A DNA stretch of 32,817 nt from contig JAUYHA010000184.1 in NCBI GenBank assembly GCA_030690265.1, positions 1 through 32,817 of the forward strand, written 5' to 3'. The DNA comes from Dehalococcoidales bacterium. GTDB taxonomy: Bacteria > Chloroflexota > Dehalococcoidia > Dehalococcoidales > UBA2162. This document shows positions 7,259 to 16,682 of this stretch, in pieces. The notes beneath the pieces were generated by a model. That model worked only from the letters and a program-made list of their open reading frames with translations, searched no databases and was not told the origin of the DNA. A program made the position numbers and the translations under genes. Within the stretch, counting starts at the first letter, position 1. The number at the start of each line of letters is the position of its first letter.

Positions 7259-7375
7259 ATGGAACAGGATGGCATGCTAAATGTAATAAAGATTTTCATT
7301 GTAGCGGCGTTCCTGGGAAGCCTTGTCTTATGGATATCAGTTATCCTGATGCTGCTATGGAAATTCCTTGGATAG
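7259..7375 (+). CDS. 38-residue single-span membrane ORF between atpE and atpF, function unknown
   Basis: An ORF too short for usual gene callers. It encodes 38 residues: a short polar N-terminus (MEQDGMLNVIK), a hydrophobic stretch of about 24 residues (12-35) rich in Leu, Ile, Val and two Trp, and the end KFLG. One transmembrane helix is clear, probably N-out or N-in without strong bias. It has one of the best ribosome binding sites of the operon (AAGAAGGGGGG, 5 bases before the ATG), sits 24 bp after atpE and 70 bp before atpF, and fills what would otherwise be an unusually long gap. I do not recognise it. A small Fo accessory or assembly factor is an inference from position; it could also be a remnant. 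Confidence 0.6.
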   Translation: MEQDGMLNVIKIFIVAAFLGSLVLWISVILMLLWKFLG

Positions 7376-7445
7376 GAATAATTAGCCGTAATGAAACGCT
7401 TCTGGAACCAGACTAGGTGCTTGTTAAATTATTAAGGGGGTTAAA

Positions 7446-7958
7446 ATGGCGGAAGGTCTAGCGAAGCTTGGCATAAGCATACCAACATTGCTTGCACAGG
7501 TGGTGAATTTTTCTATTCTCTTCGGACTTCTTTACCTGTTTGCCTATAAGCCTATTATGAAGATGCTTGATGCGCGCTCGGCTAAGGTTAAGGAAGGTAT
7601 AGACCAGGCGGAAAATATTAAGCAGCAGGCGGCTCACGCTGAGGAAGAGTCTAAAAGACGGATAGAAGCCGCCAGCAAAGAAGGACAGGTGATTATTGTC
7701 CGGGCGACGCGCAGCGGGGAAGAGGTCAGGCAGCAGGCACAGCAGGAAGCTAAAGGGGACGCTGAAGCTCTTATCACCAGGGCAAGAGGGGAAATCCAAC
7801 GAGAGCGAGATGAAGCTATTGGTGATTTGCGCCGGGAGTTTGCTGACCTGACTATACTGGCGGCGGAGAAGGTGATTGACCGCTCTCTGGATAAGGAAGC
7901 CCACCGCCAGCTTATTGATAAAACATTAGAGGAAAGCACAAGCCTGCAAAAGGGGTAA
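7446..7958 (+). CDS. atpF: ATP synthase Fo subunit b
   Basis: The 170-residue peripheral stalk subunit. One N-terminal transmembrane helix (about 12-33, LLAQVVNFSILFGLLYLF) is followed by the b-subunit motif KPIMKMLDARSAKVKEGID and a long charged coiled coil to about 150, rich in Glu, Arg, Lys and Ala. The C-terminal part, EKVIDRSLDKEAHRQLIDK, is the segment that contacts the delta subunit. There is a single b gene, so a homodimeric stalk is expected, unlike b/b' lineages. Preceded by AAGGGGG. Followed by a 132-bp AT-rich tract rather than directly by atpH. Confidence 0.95.
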   Translation: MAEGLAKLGISIPTLLAQVVNFSILFGLLYLFAYKPIMKMLDARSAKVKEGIDQAENIKQQAAHAEEESKRRIEAASKEGQVIIVRATRSGEEVRQQAQQEAKGDAEALITRARGEIQRERDEAIGDLRREFADLTILAAEKVIDRSLDKEAHRQLIDKTLEESTSLQKG

Positions 7959-7993
7959 ACCCTGAATAAAAACCAAAATCCAAGGAAACTGAG

Positions 7994-8085
7994 TAAGTTT
8001 TGAATTTGAAATCTGGCATTTGGGTTTTGACATTTAGATTTTGATATTTGAATTTGTTTAGTATTTGGTGCTTCGGATTTAGAAG
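7994..8085. repeat. AT-rich degenerate repeat tract between atpF and atpH
   Basis: Within the 132-bp gap, short units recur: TTTTGA at 7998, 8025 and 8039, each followed by ATTT or CATTT-like words, then GTATTTGGTGCTTCGGATTT at 8071 onwards in the same style. Base use is far more AT-rich than the flanking genes. From memory this looks like dispersed ATTTGGTGCTTCGGATTT-type intergenic repeats. It holds no ORF and no convincing promoter. Confidence 0.45.
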
Positions 8086-8090
8086 ATACT

Positions 8091-8630
8091 ATGGCTAAGA
8101 CAGGTTACGCTCAGCGCTATTCACAGGCAATGTTTCAGATTGCCCTGGAGAAGGGTGACCTGGACAAGTGGCAATCTGACCTGAACAGGATTGCCCGTCT
8201 GGGTGAGGATATCACCTTGAGAGAGATGCTGGAAAACCCCAGGCTCCATTTTAATGATAAATCCAGGCTGTTATCCGAGCAGCTTGGCGGGACAAACCCG
8301 CTGGTCCTTAATCTGCTTTACCTGTTGCTGCTCAGAGGCAGGTTAGGTATGATAGGTGCCATTGCTGATGGCTTCCAGCAGATGCTGGACAACTACCGCG
8401 GCATTGAGCGGGCTGAGGTAACTACTGCCACTCCCCTTGATGAAGAAGATAAGCTAAGATTGGAGGCGTCTCTGGGGAAAATAGTTAACAAGCAGGTGGT
8501 TATTGAGCCTAAGGTGGATGCAAGCCTGCTGGGCGGAATTGTTGCCAGAGTTGGTGGTAAGCTGCTGGATGGCAGCACCCGCAGCCGATTAGAGGCTCTA
8601 AAAAGGGACTTAGCGGGCACTGAAAGGTAA
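8091..8630 (+). CDS. atpH: ATP synthase F1 subunit delta
   Basis: The 179-residue delta (OSCP-type) subunit that caps F1 and joins it to the b stalk. The N-terminal helical domain (about 3-105) starts with the typical GYAQRYSQAMFQIALEKG, and the C-terminal domain carries the conserved KVDASLLGGIVARVGGKLLDGSTRSRLEALK signature near the end. Length is normal. The ribosome binding site is poor (AGAAG), and the gene follows the AT-rich tract, so coupling to atpF is broken. A 98-bp gap without useful features, apart from a GTGAGG ribosome binding site, separates it from atpA. Confidence 0.95.
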   Translation: MAKTGYAQRYSQAMFQIALEKGDLDKWQSDLNRIARLGEDITLREMLENPRLHFNDKSRLLSEQLGGTNPLVLNLLYLLLLRGRLGMIGAIADGFQQMLDNYRGIERAEVTTATPLDEEDKLRLEASLGKIVNKQVVIEPKVDASLLGGIVARVGGKLLDGSTRSRLEALKRDLAGTER

Positions 8631-8728
8631 CCCTGAAAAAGACAGATTATGGAGATAGCAATTAGCCCCGACAGGGACAAGGGGAGATTAGAATCTTCTT
8701 ATTTATGGATTAAAGTGAGGTAGCCCAG

Positions 8729-10240
8729 ATGACAACAAGAGGACAAGATATTGTTTCTGTCATTAAGCAGCAAATTGAACAATTCGGCTTGACGTCAACT
8801 ATGGTCGATATCGGCACCGTGATTGAGGTCGGTGATGGCATTGCCCGGATTCACGGACTGGCGTCAGCCAAGTACAGCGAACTTCTCCAGTTCCCTAACG
8901 ATATTATGGGGATTGCTATGAACCTGGAGGAAGACAGTGTAGCTGCTGTCATCCTGGGTGACTACACCACCCTTAAGGAAGGGGACGAAGTACGCTGCAC
9001 GGGGCGGATTGCCGAGGTGCCGGTAGGGGAGGCTCTTATTGGCCGGGTGGTTGACTCTCTGGGCCGCCCTCTTGATGGCAAAGGTGCCATCAAGAGCGAT
9101 AAGACTCGACCTATAGAACGAATCGCCCCGAATGTTGCCGTTCGCCAGTCGGTGAATACCCCGGTGCAGACCGGTATTAAAGCAATAGACAGTATGATTC
9201 CCATAGGCCGGGGGCAGCGGGAGCTGATTATCGGTGACCGCTCAACCGGAAAAACAGCCCTGACTCTGGACAGCATCGTCAATCAGAAGGGCGGTGACTT
9301 AATCTGTATCTATGTGGCTATCGGTCAGAAAGCATCCAAGGTAGCCCGGGTGGTGGCGACCCTGGAGGAATACGGGGCTATGGAGCATACCCTTGTCGTT
9401 GCCGCTAACGCCTCTGATTCGGTTGCTTTACAATATCTTGCTCCCTATGCTGGATGTGCCATCGGAGAAGAATTTATGGAGCAGGGTAAGGATGCCCTGG
9501 TTGTTTATGATGACCTTTCCAAACATGCCTGGGCTTACCGCCAGCTTTCCCTCCTGCTCCGCCGTCCCCCGGGACGTGAGGCGTATCCCGGAGATGTCTT
9601 TTATCTGCACAGCCGTTTGCTGGAGAGAGCCGCCAAGTATGATGACGAGCACGGCGGGGGTTCTCTTACCGCTCTACCGATTATTGAGACCCAGGCCGGA
9701 GACGTCTCGGCTTATATTCCGACCAATGTTATCTCAATTACCGACGGGCAGATTTATCTGGAAACAGACCTGTTCAATGCCGGTCAAAGACCCGCCTTGA
9801 ATGTCGGCTTATCGGTATCCAGGGTGGGAAGTGCTGCCCAGACTAAAGCAATGAAGCAGGTGGCAGGCAGACTCAGACTGGAGCTGGCTCAGTACCGTGA
9901 GCTGGCTGCCTTTGCTCAATTTGGCACTTCTGAATTAGACCAGTCTACCAGAGACCAGCTGGAGCGAGGAAGGCGGATTACTGAAATCTTGAAACAGGGT
10001 CAGTACAAGCCGATGCCGGTAGGACAACAAGTGACGATTCTTTATGCGGTTATTAATGGCTATCTTGATGATATCAGAGTAGAAAAGATGGCTGCTTTCG
10101 AGGCTGATTTCCACCGCTTTATGGAGGCAAATCATCCTGATATAAGTAAGGCTATTGCCACTGAAAAAGAGATTAGCCCCAAAACTGAAGAGGGGTTAAA
10201 AGCAGCCGTCGCCGAGTTCAAGCAGGGTTTTTCCGGATAG
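8729..10240 (+). CDS. atpA: ATP synthase F1 subunit alpha
   Basis: The 503-residue non-catalytic nucleotide-binding subunit of the F1 hexamer. Beta-barrel domain about 26-92, nucleotide-binding domain with Walker A GDRSTGKT at 169-176, Walker B region [11 protein letters not shown], the catalytic-interface arginine within the [18 protein letters not shown] stretch, and the C-terminal helical domain to the end. Length and motifs match the family fully. Preceded by GTGAGG. Nothing is truncated or inserted. Confidence 0.98.
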   Translation: MTTRGQDIVSVIKQQIEQFGLTSTMVDIGTVIEVGDGIARIHGLASAKYSELLQFPNDIMGIAMNLEEDSVAAVILGDYTTLKEGDEVRCTGRIAEVPVGEALIGRVVDSLGRPLDGKGAIKSDKTRPIERIAPNVAVRQSVNTPVQTGIKAIDSMIPIGRGQRELIIGDRSTGKTALTLDSIVNQKGGDLICIYVAIGQKASKVARVVATLEEYGAMEHTLVVAANASDSVALQYLAPYAGCAIGEEFMEQGKDALVVYDDLSKHAWAYRQLSLLLRRPPGREAYPGDVFYLHSRLLERAAKYDDEHGGGSLTALPIIETQAGDVSAYIPTNVISITDGQIYLETDLFNAGQRPALNVGLSVSRVGSAAQTKAMKQVAGRLRLELAQYRELAAFAQFGTSELDQSTRDQLERGRRITEILKQGQYKPMPVGQQVTILYAVINGYLDDIRVEKMAAFEADFHRFMEANHPDISKAIATEKEISPKTEEGLKAAVAEFKQGFSG

Positions 10241-10270
10241 TCTAAAAATTAAGACAACGAGGTTTTCAGG

Positions 10271-11128
10271 TTGGCTAATATCCGTTTAATCCGGCGCCGG
10301 GTACGGGGTGTTCAAAGTATCGCCAAAATTACCCGGGCGATGGAAATGATTGCCACCTCCAAGATGAGGCGGGCACAGGAGCGCGGCCTGGCCGGACGCC
10401 CTTACGCCGAGAAGATTCATCAGGTCATAAGTGACCTGGCTGCCTTACCTCAGGCCGGGAAAGCACGGCACCTCTTACTACAGCGCCGTCCGATAAACAA
10501 AATAGCTATAGTCCACATCACTCCTGACCGGGGTCTGTGTGGGGGGCTCATCACCAATATCAACCGCCGGACAGGCAGTTTTATCCTGGAGCAGAATGTC
10601 CCGGTCAGCATTATTTCTGTTGGCCGTAAAGGACTGGACTTCATGAGACGGACTCATCGTGATATCCGGGCAGAGTTCACCTGGATAGGCGATAGACCCG
10701 GCTTTCTTGACACCTTGCCAATTTCCCGGATTGTCATTGACGATTACACCGATGGTACTGTAGATGCCGTCTACCTGGCTTATTCTCAGTTCGTTTCAAC
10801 AATACTACAGAGACCGGTGTTAGAGCCGGTATTGCCGGTTGAGCCGGCGCCAATTCCCGCGGCTCAAAATGTGGATTATATTTATGAGCCGGGCCCGGAG
10901 GCGGTGCTGGCAGAGCTGCTGCCCAGATTTGTTGAGATGCAGATTTATCATGCTATTCTGGAAGCTATCGCCAGCGAACAGTCAGCCAGAATGGTAGCGA
11001 TGCGGAACGCCACGGAGAACGCCGGTGAGCTGATTGATGATTTAACCCTTGCTTATAATAAAGCCCGCCAGGAATCAATCACCAAGGAGCTCCTTGACAT
11101 TACTGGTGGGGTTGAGGCTTTAGGTTAG
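10271..11128 (+). CDS. atpG: ATP synthase F1 subunit gamma
   Basis: The 285-residue central shaft subunit. The N-terminal helix shows the family opening NIRLIRRRVRGVQSIAKITRAMEMIATSKM, the middle Rossmann-like domain contains the DRGLCGGLITNINR motif, and the C-terminal helix contains MVAMRNATENAGELIDDLTLAYNKARQ. The start is TTG at 10271 with CGAGG about 8 bases upstream; no ATG exists near it that would keep the conserved N-terminus. The weak start may set gamma at low stoichiometry (one per enzyme). Confidence 0.97.
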   Translation: MANIRLIRRRVRGVQSIAKITRAMEMIATSKMRRAQERGLAGRPYAEKIHQVISDLAALPQAGKARHLLLQRRPINKIAIVHITPDRGLCGGLITNINRRTGSFILEQNVPVSIISVGRKGLDFMRRTHRDIRAEFTWIGDRPGFLDTLPISRIVIDDYTDGTVDAVYLAYSQFVSTILQRPVLEPVLPVEPAPIPAAQNVDYIYEPGPEAVLAELLPRFVEMQIYHAILEAIASEQSARMVAMRNATENAGELIDDLTLAYNKARQESITKELLDITGGVEALG

Positions 11129-12540
<1,412 letters not shown>

Positions 12541-12541
<1 letters not shown>

Positions 12542-12957
12542 TGTCTCCGGTAAGACTTGATATCGTAACTGCCGAAAGGCTGGTCTATTCGGAGGAAGTG
12601 GACATCATTGTTGCCCCGGGAGTTATGGGCCAACTGGGCATTTTACCCCACCACACCCCGCTGATGACCACATTAGAGCCTGGTGAGATGCGGATAAGAA
12701 AAGGTGGCGAAGAATTCTCCCTGGCTATTTCCGGCGGCTTTCTTGAGGTAAGACCGGACCGGGTCATTGTCCTGGCTGATGCGGCGGAAAGGGATGAGGA
12801 AATTGATTTAGCCAGGGCGGAAGAGGCAAAGCGCCGCGCCCAGGAAACATTGAGACAGCGTATCCCTGCGGCTGATACGGCTCAGGCTGAAGCAGCCTTA
12901 CGCCGCTCACTGGCTCGCCTCAAAGTAGCAGAGAGGCGGAGAAGAAGAAGGGGCTAG
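12541..12957 (+). CDS. atpC: ATP synthase F1 subunit epsilon
   Basis: The 138-residue rotor subunit that couples gamma to the c-ring and can inhibit ATP hydrolysis. The N-terminal beta-sandwich (1-85) has the conserved [20 protein letters not shown] and [16 protein letters not shown] elements. The C-terminal two-helix domain (about 90-138) is present and unusually arginine-rich at the end ([13 protein letters not shown]), so the inhibitory up-conformation is possible. It closes the atp operon; no convincing terminator is visible in the 54 bp before the convergent gene. Confidence 0.96.
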
Positions 12958-13011
12958 ACACCCGGGGGCTGCCTGGCAGAAAAAGGAAAGGGCGGAGAAG
13001 AGCCGGCGGTA

Positions 13012-14427
13012 TTACTCTATGGCATACAGGTTGCCGTCGTGTGAGCCTATATAAACAACCCCGTTAGCTACAGCCGGGGAAGAAGTGATTTCATCCCCGG
13101 TGGAGAAATCCCAGAGCTTTTCGCCGCTGGCAGCATCTACAGCGTAGAGGCGCCCGTCTTTACTGCCTACAAAGACAGCGGAACCAGCTATGGCAGGTGA
13201 AGATTCCACTCCACCTCCGGTTTTGAATTTCCAGAGCGTCTGCCGGCTTTGAAGGTCCGCTGCCAGTAGTGTATCATCCGCAGCAGTGTAGAGAAGGTTC
13301 CCTACGACTACAGGGGAAGAAGTAGCTGTTCTACCTATTTTGGTTGCCCAGAGAAAACCGGACTGCAGAGGAGGTTTGGGTAGTAGTCCCATCAGCCAGA
13401 GGTGTGTCCAGAGAGGTCTAATCAGGTGTTCCCGAGCCCAGGTGCGAGCATTACCCTGGACAGCATACAGGGCACCATTACTGGTAGTGAAGTAGACAAT
13501 GCCGTCCTTTACTGCCGGCGAAGAGTAAGTCCCGTGAGGAGTCAAGAATTGCAGCCGCTGCCGCCCGTTCCGGGCATCTAAAGCATAGATATAGCCATTT
13601 CCAGCCCCTATGTAAATGATGCCATTGGCTACTACCGGAGATGATAAGACAAGGGTTTGTATATTGAAACTCCATAGTTCGGTCCCCTCTACCGCATCTA
13701 CGGCATAGAGATTCCAGTCCCCGGCACCAAAATAGACAACACCATCAGCCACTGCCGGAGATGACTGGATGGGATAGCCAGTCCTGAAGTCCCAGAGTTT
13801 CTCACCACTGCGGGCATCAAGAGCATATAACCTGCCATCATTTGAGCCGAAGTAAACAACGCCACCGGCTACTGCCGGTGAGGATTCAACCCAGCTTCCG
13901 GTCTCGTATTCCCAGAGTTTAACGCCCGTATTCGCGTCCAGAGCGTAAAACTTGTCGTTTTGAGAGCCGAAGTAAACGATGCCGTCAGCTACCGCCGGTG
14001 AGGAGTGAACGGCGGCACCGGTGGGGAAAAGCCATTTTAGTTTACCTTGAGGCAGAATGCCGTCCGTTCCGGCATTACCAGAGCGGCTCAAATCATGCCG
14101 GAACATAGCCCATTCACCGGGCAAAGAGCTGGAAGTTAAATCCTGAGGCGGCTTAAAGATAGTATCAGTAGAATAGGAGAAAAGGAAGAAGGCAACAGCA
14201 AGAATGGCTAGTGGGATAAAACCGATAGCAACCGCTTTCCCTAATTTTTTGCGTATTATGTAAAATTTACGGCGCCCGGCTGTTCTTCTCAGCTCCGGAG
14301 AGGTTAGCGGAGTTTGTTCAGGGATTATAGCTCCCCAGCAATGCTCGCAAAATGTTTTCCCGGCTGGACTGGGTTGATAGCATACGGGGCAGATAACCCA
14401 CGATTGATTTTCATCGGCATTAGCCAT
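13012..14427 (-). CDS. Membrane-anchored PQQ-repeat beta-propeller protein with N-terminal zinc ribbon
   Basis: A 471-residue protein. Residues 13-30 form a double-CxxC zinc ribbon (C13, C16, C27, C30). A single transmembrane helix follows at about 64-84, then a large extracytoplasmic domain of seven or more tandem PQQ-type (quinoprotein-like) propeller blades from about 125 to the end. Each blade repeats the pattern SSPAV-x-G-VVYFGS-x-D-G-x-LYALDA-x-G-x-LW. The blades resemble BamB and PQQ_2 domain proteins, but there is no PQQ dehydrogenase catalytic set, so an enzyme role is unlikely; a scaffolding or binding role at the cell surface is inference. The arrangement zinc ribbon inside, propeller outside is typical of many uncharacterised anaerobe proteins. 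ATG preceded by AGAGGG at 6 bases. It runs convergently to the atp operon. Confidence 0.85.
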   Translation of the reverse strand: MANADENQSWVICPVCYQPSPAGKTFCEHCWGAIIPEQTPLTSPELRRTAGRRKFYIIRKKLGKAVAIGFIPLAILAVAFFLFSYSTDTIFKPPQDLTSSSLPGEWAMFRHDLSRSGNAGTDGILPQGKLKWLFPTGAAVHSSPAVADGIVYFGSQNDKFYALDANTGVKLWEYETGSWVESSPAVAGGVVYFGSNDGRLYALDARSGEKLWDFRTGYPIQSSPAVADGVVYFGAGDWNLYAVDAVEGTELWSFNIQTLVLSSPVVANGIIYIGAGNGYIYALDARNGRQRLQFLTPHGTYSSPAVKDGIVYFTTSNGALYAVQGNARTWAREHLIRPLWTHLWLMGLLPKPPLQSGFLWATKIGRTATSSPVVVGNLLYTAADDTLLAADLQSRQTLWKFKTGGGVESSPAIAGSAVFVGSKDGRLYAVDAASGEKLWDFSTGDEITSSPAVANGVVYIGSHDGNLYAIE

Positions 14428-14549
14428 TTATACCCTCTGAACATTCAGCAAAATATGTCCTTCTGCCGGGAAGGCATTTTGTTGTCAGTTTGGGCAGCTT
14501 TGTAGTAGTAAGTTTATTAGCAAAAGAAGGAAGCTTTTCCGGAAAGTAA

Positions 14550-14777
14550 TTAGATAATTTCCAGGGAAGCTCTGGTGCCGTTTTTGGCTGCTTTCACCCT
14601 GACCAGGGTACGTATTGCCTCAGCCATTCGGCCTTGCTTACCAATGACTCTACCTTTATCTTCATCAGCAACTTGAAGCTTAAGTACTATACCCTGCTCG
14701 TTCTCCTCTTCGGTCACTACCACATCATCCGGCGAATTGACAATAGCTCTGGCAACATATTCCACTAGTTCTTTCAT
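14550..14777 (-). CDS. khpA: KH-domain RNA-binding protein KhpA
   Basis: A 75-residue single type-II KH domain protein. The nucleic-acid binding loop GKQG lies in the motif [16 protein letters not shown], followed by the last strand. KhpA binds RNA with KhpB in Gram-positive bacteria and affects cell division and elongation. Here it overlaps the end of rpsP by 4 bases (ATGA), a classical coupled arrangement. The usual downstream neighbours rimM, trmD and rplS are absent; an unrelated gene follows after a 122-bp gap that shows only weak hairpins. Confidence 0.93.
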   Translation of the reverse strand: MKELVEYVARAIVNSPDDVVVTEEENEQGIVLKLQVADEDKGRVIGKQGRMAEAIRTLVRVKAAKNGTRASLEII

Positions 14778-15043
14778 GTTTTCTCCTTGATTGTTTTGAA
14801 TTTTTCCATAATGCCCTTCTTGGAGAGCAGTCTGGCGGCAGTCACCGTTGGCTGGGCTCCATGCTTGAGCCAGTTCAGCGCTTCCTCTTCATTTATAACT
14901 ATTGTTTCCGGGTCGGTCAGGGGATTGTAATGCCCGATGATGCTAATAAAGGCTCCATCACGGGGGGAGCGAGAATCGGCTACTACCAGCCGGTAGCTGG
15001 GCCGCTTTTTAGCTCCCAATCGTCTCAATCTAATTTTTACCAT
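14774..15043 (-). CDS. rpsP: 30S ribosomal protein S16
   Basis: The 89-residue S16, an early 30S assembly protein that binds 16S rRNA. It starts with the family signature [30 protein letters not shown] and continues with the conserved IGHYNPL and the WLKHGAQPT motif. Length is normal. AAAGAGG lies 7 bases before the ATG and a strong promoter lies about 20 bp further up. It forms a two-gene operon with khpA. Confidence 0.97.
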   Translation of the reverse strand: MVKIRLRRLGAKKRPSYRLVVADSRSPRDGAFISIIGHYNPLTDPETIVINEEEALNWLKHGAQPTVTAARLLSKKGIMEKFKTIKEKT

Positions 15044-15062
15044 TCTCTACCTCTTTAATAAG

Positions 15063-15091
15063 ATTATGAGTTATCAATAATCAGCTGTCAA
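15063..15091 (-). promoter_or_regulatory. Promoter of rpsP-khpA
   Basis: Minus strand TTGACA (complement 15086-15091), 17-nt spacer, CATAAT (complement 15063-15068). Consensus is almost perfect. The predicted start near 15056 leaves a leader of about 13 nt, just enough for the ribosome binding site. Confidence 0.75.
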
Positions 15092-15137
15092 TAGAGTGAA
15101 TTTGTTTGGGTTCATAGCTGAAAAAACATAGCGTTGG

Positions 15138-16649
15138 TCAGAGGGTCGGTTCAGATGAGAAAATCAAAGACTTAACAGTAACCGGCATAACCTCTGTCAC
15201 TCCCATAGGGCGGCCAATGTCAAGATAGTCAAGGTCACCTACCTTTATCCCGTCTACCGTGATAACCTCCTGAGGCAGTTTCAGTTCTTCTTTTATCACT
15301 CCTCCCAGCGCCTTGGCTACATCAATGTCCAGGATAACAAACAGAGGTGCTCTCTGGTTATCCGACTCTTTTACGACCGCTGAAAGAGCCTCAGCTACCT
15401 TTCTTAAATACGGGTAATCAAGCTGACCATCCAGAGAAAGAGAAAAGCCCATTCCCTGAGTAAAACCGGGCAGGTCAAACTTCTCAAGGGCTGCCATAAG
15501 GGAGCCCCTTACATCTTCTACCGACTGTTCCCTGGTTATAAAGCAAGGAACCGCTTTTAAGCCGAAAACAGGCAGGGAGTCAAGGTTGGAAATATAGGTC
15601 GTGCTACTGCTTGCCTGCAGAGTATACTCACCGGCGCCAATGACCGTAGCCCGGATTCCTTCAAGCGGTTCCTGGAGTAAGCCCTTTCTGGATAATTTCT
15701 CCACCCGCTCCCTGATTTTTCTCCCGAATATGACTCCCAAATCTCCCTGAGAGACTCCACTATGGCCATAAACATATTCTGATACTCCCCCGGAAAAAAC
15801 CAGATAGTCAACACTATCCAGTGTGTGGCTAGCCATTGGTTTCGTGAGCATCAACTTTTGTGCCTGAGGTGATAAGGAGCCTCCTTGAATTACTTCAAAA
15901 AGGATACCAACCATAGAATCGGCGAAGTCATTTTTCATCTTTTCCGAAACTTGCTTGCCTATGGCAATGTCATAGCCCAGTTCTTCCATAATAAACTTGC
16001 CCGGCTTCTCAAGCCTGGTGACGATATTAGAATTGTCAAAGGCAATAAGCCTGGCTCCGACATTGACCGTTGCCGTCTGGGTTGCCTCCCCGTCCTGAAT
16101 AACGACTAATTTTGAAGTCCCCCCTCCCACATCCACATTCAGCACAGTGGCGCCTTTAGTTTTGGAAAGAGCCACAGACCCACTCCCGTGAGCAGCCAGA
16201 AGAGCCTCATGGTTAGGCCCGGCAGTAACACAGCAAAATTTTCCCGCTCCCTGGGCGAAAAACTCTACGATAGGTCTGGCATTTTCCTTTTTCAGGGCTT
16301 CACCGGTGATGATGACGGCTCCGGTATCAATATCATCGGGCGAAAAGCCAGCTTCCCGGTAAGCCTCGGTAACGAAGCCCTTGACCTTATCGGTATCAAT
16401 CAGTGTCTGAGAAAGATAAGGCGTTAAAAGAATCTGGGAGCGAGCCAGAATCTGTCGTTCGGCAACACTAAATTGAGATGAGAGGGAAGCCCCGGCCCTT
16501 CTCAAGGTTAAAGACGAGAAGATTAAATGGGTGGTGGAAGAGCCAATGTCTATCCCTACGCTCCGCAGGGTGAATTTTTCAATACCCTCAATATCCTCTC
16601 CTTCCTCAGAACTTTCGGGCTTATAATCTTCAAAATGTACATCATTCAT
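15138..16649 (-). CDS. eutA: Ethanolamine ammonia-lyase reactivating factor EutA
   Basis: A 503-residue actin-fold ATPase that matches EutA, the chaperone exchanging damaged cobalamin in ethanolamine ammonia-lyase. The phosphate-1 loop is VGIDIGSSTTHLIFS (31-45), the EutA-specific segments are ITGEALKKENAR (114-125) and AGPNHEALLAAHGSG (143-157), the phosphate-2 loop is DVGGGTS (173-179), and LSGG/VSEY- and RATVIGAGEYTL-like stretches follow. It is about 35 residues longer than the E. coli protein, partly from an acidic N-terminal leader (about 1-27). Start ATG has AGAGGA at 8 bases. It follows the bicupin gene by 33 bp as the second gene of that operon. No EutB or EutC is in the window, so its client enzyme is not shown here; other B12-dependent lyases reactivated by related ATPases (diol dehydratase, glutamate mutase MutL) were considered but fit less well. 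Confidence 0.85.
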   Translation of the reverse strand: MNDVHFEDYKPESSEEGEDIEGIEKFTLRSVGIDIGSSTTHLIFSSLTLRRAGASLSSQFSVAERQILARSQILLTPYLSQTLIDTDKVKGFVTEAYREAGFSPDDIDTGAVIITGEALKKENARPIVEFFAQGAGKFCCVTAGPNHEALLAAHGSGSVALSKTKGATVLNVDVGGGTSKLVVIQDGEATQTATVNVGARLIAFDNSNIVTRLEKPGKFIMEELGYDIAIGKQVSEKMKNDFADSMVGILFEVIQGGSLSPQAQKLMLTKPMASHTLDSVDYLVFSGGVSEYVYGHSGVSQGDLGVIFGRKIRERVEKLSRKGLLQEPLEGIRATVIGAGEYTLQASSSTTYISNLDSLPVFGLKAVPCFITREQSVEDVRGSLMAALEKFDLPGFTQGMGFSLSLDGQLDYPYLRKVAEALSAVVKESDNQRAPLFVILDIDVAKALGGVIKEELKLPQEVITVDGIKVGDLDYLDIGRPMGVTEVMPVTVKSLIFSSEPTL

Positions 16650-16682
16650 ACGAAAATCCTCTAATTTTTAACTATTTTGTTG

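Noticed and set aside
7391-7417. 8-codon ORF between the 38-aa ORF and atpF
   Set aside because: No ribosome binding site and too short to support.
8649-8723. 24-codon ORF in the atpH-atpA gap
   Set aside because: It has no ribosome binding site, no hydrophobic or recognisable motif, and runs into the atpA ribosome binding site.
14455-14480. Short CCTTC/GAAGG hairpin as a terminator of rpsP-khpA
   Set aside because: The stem is only 5 bp and followed by an interrupted T-run; not strong enough to annotate.
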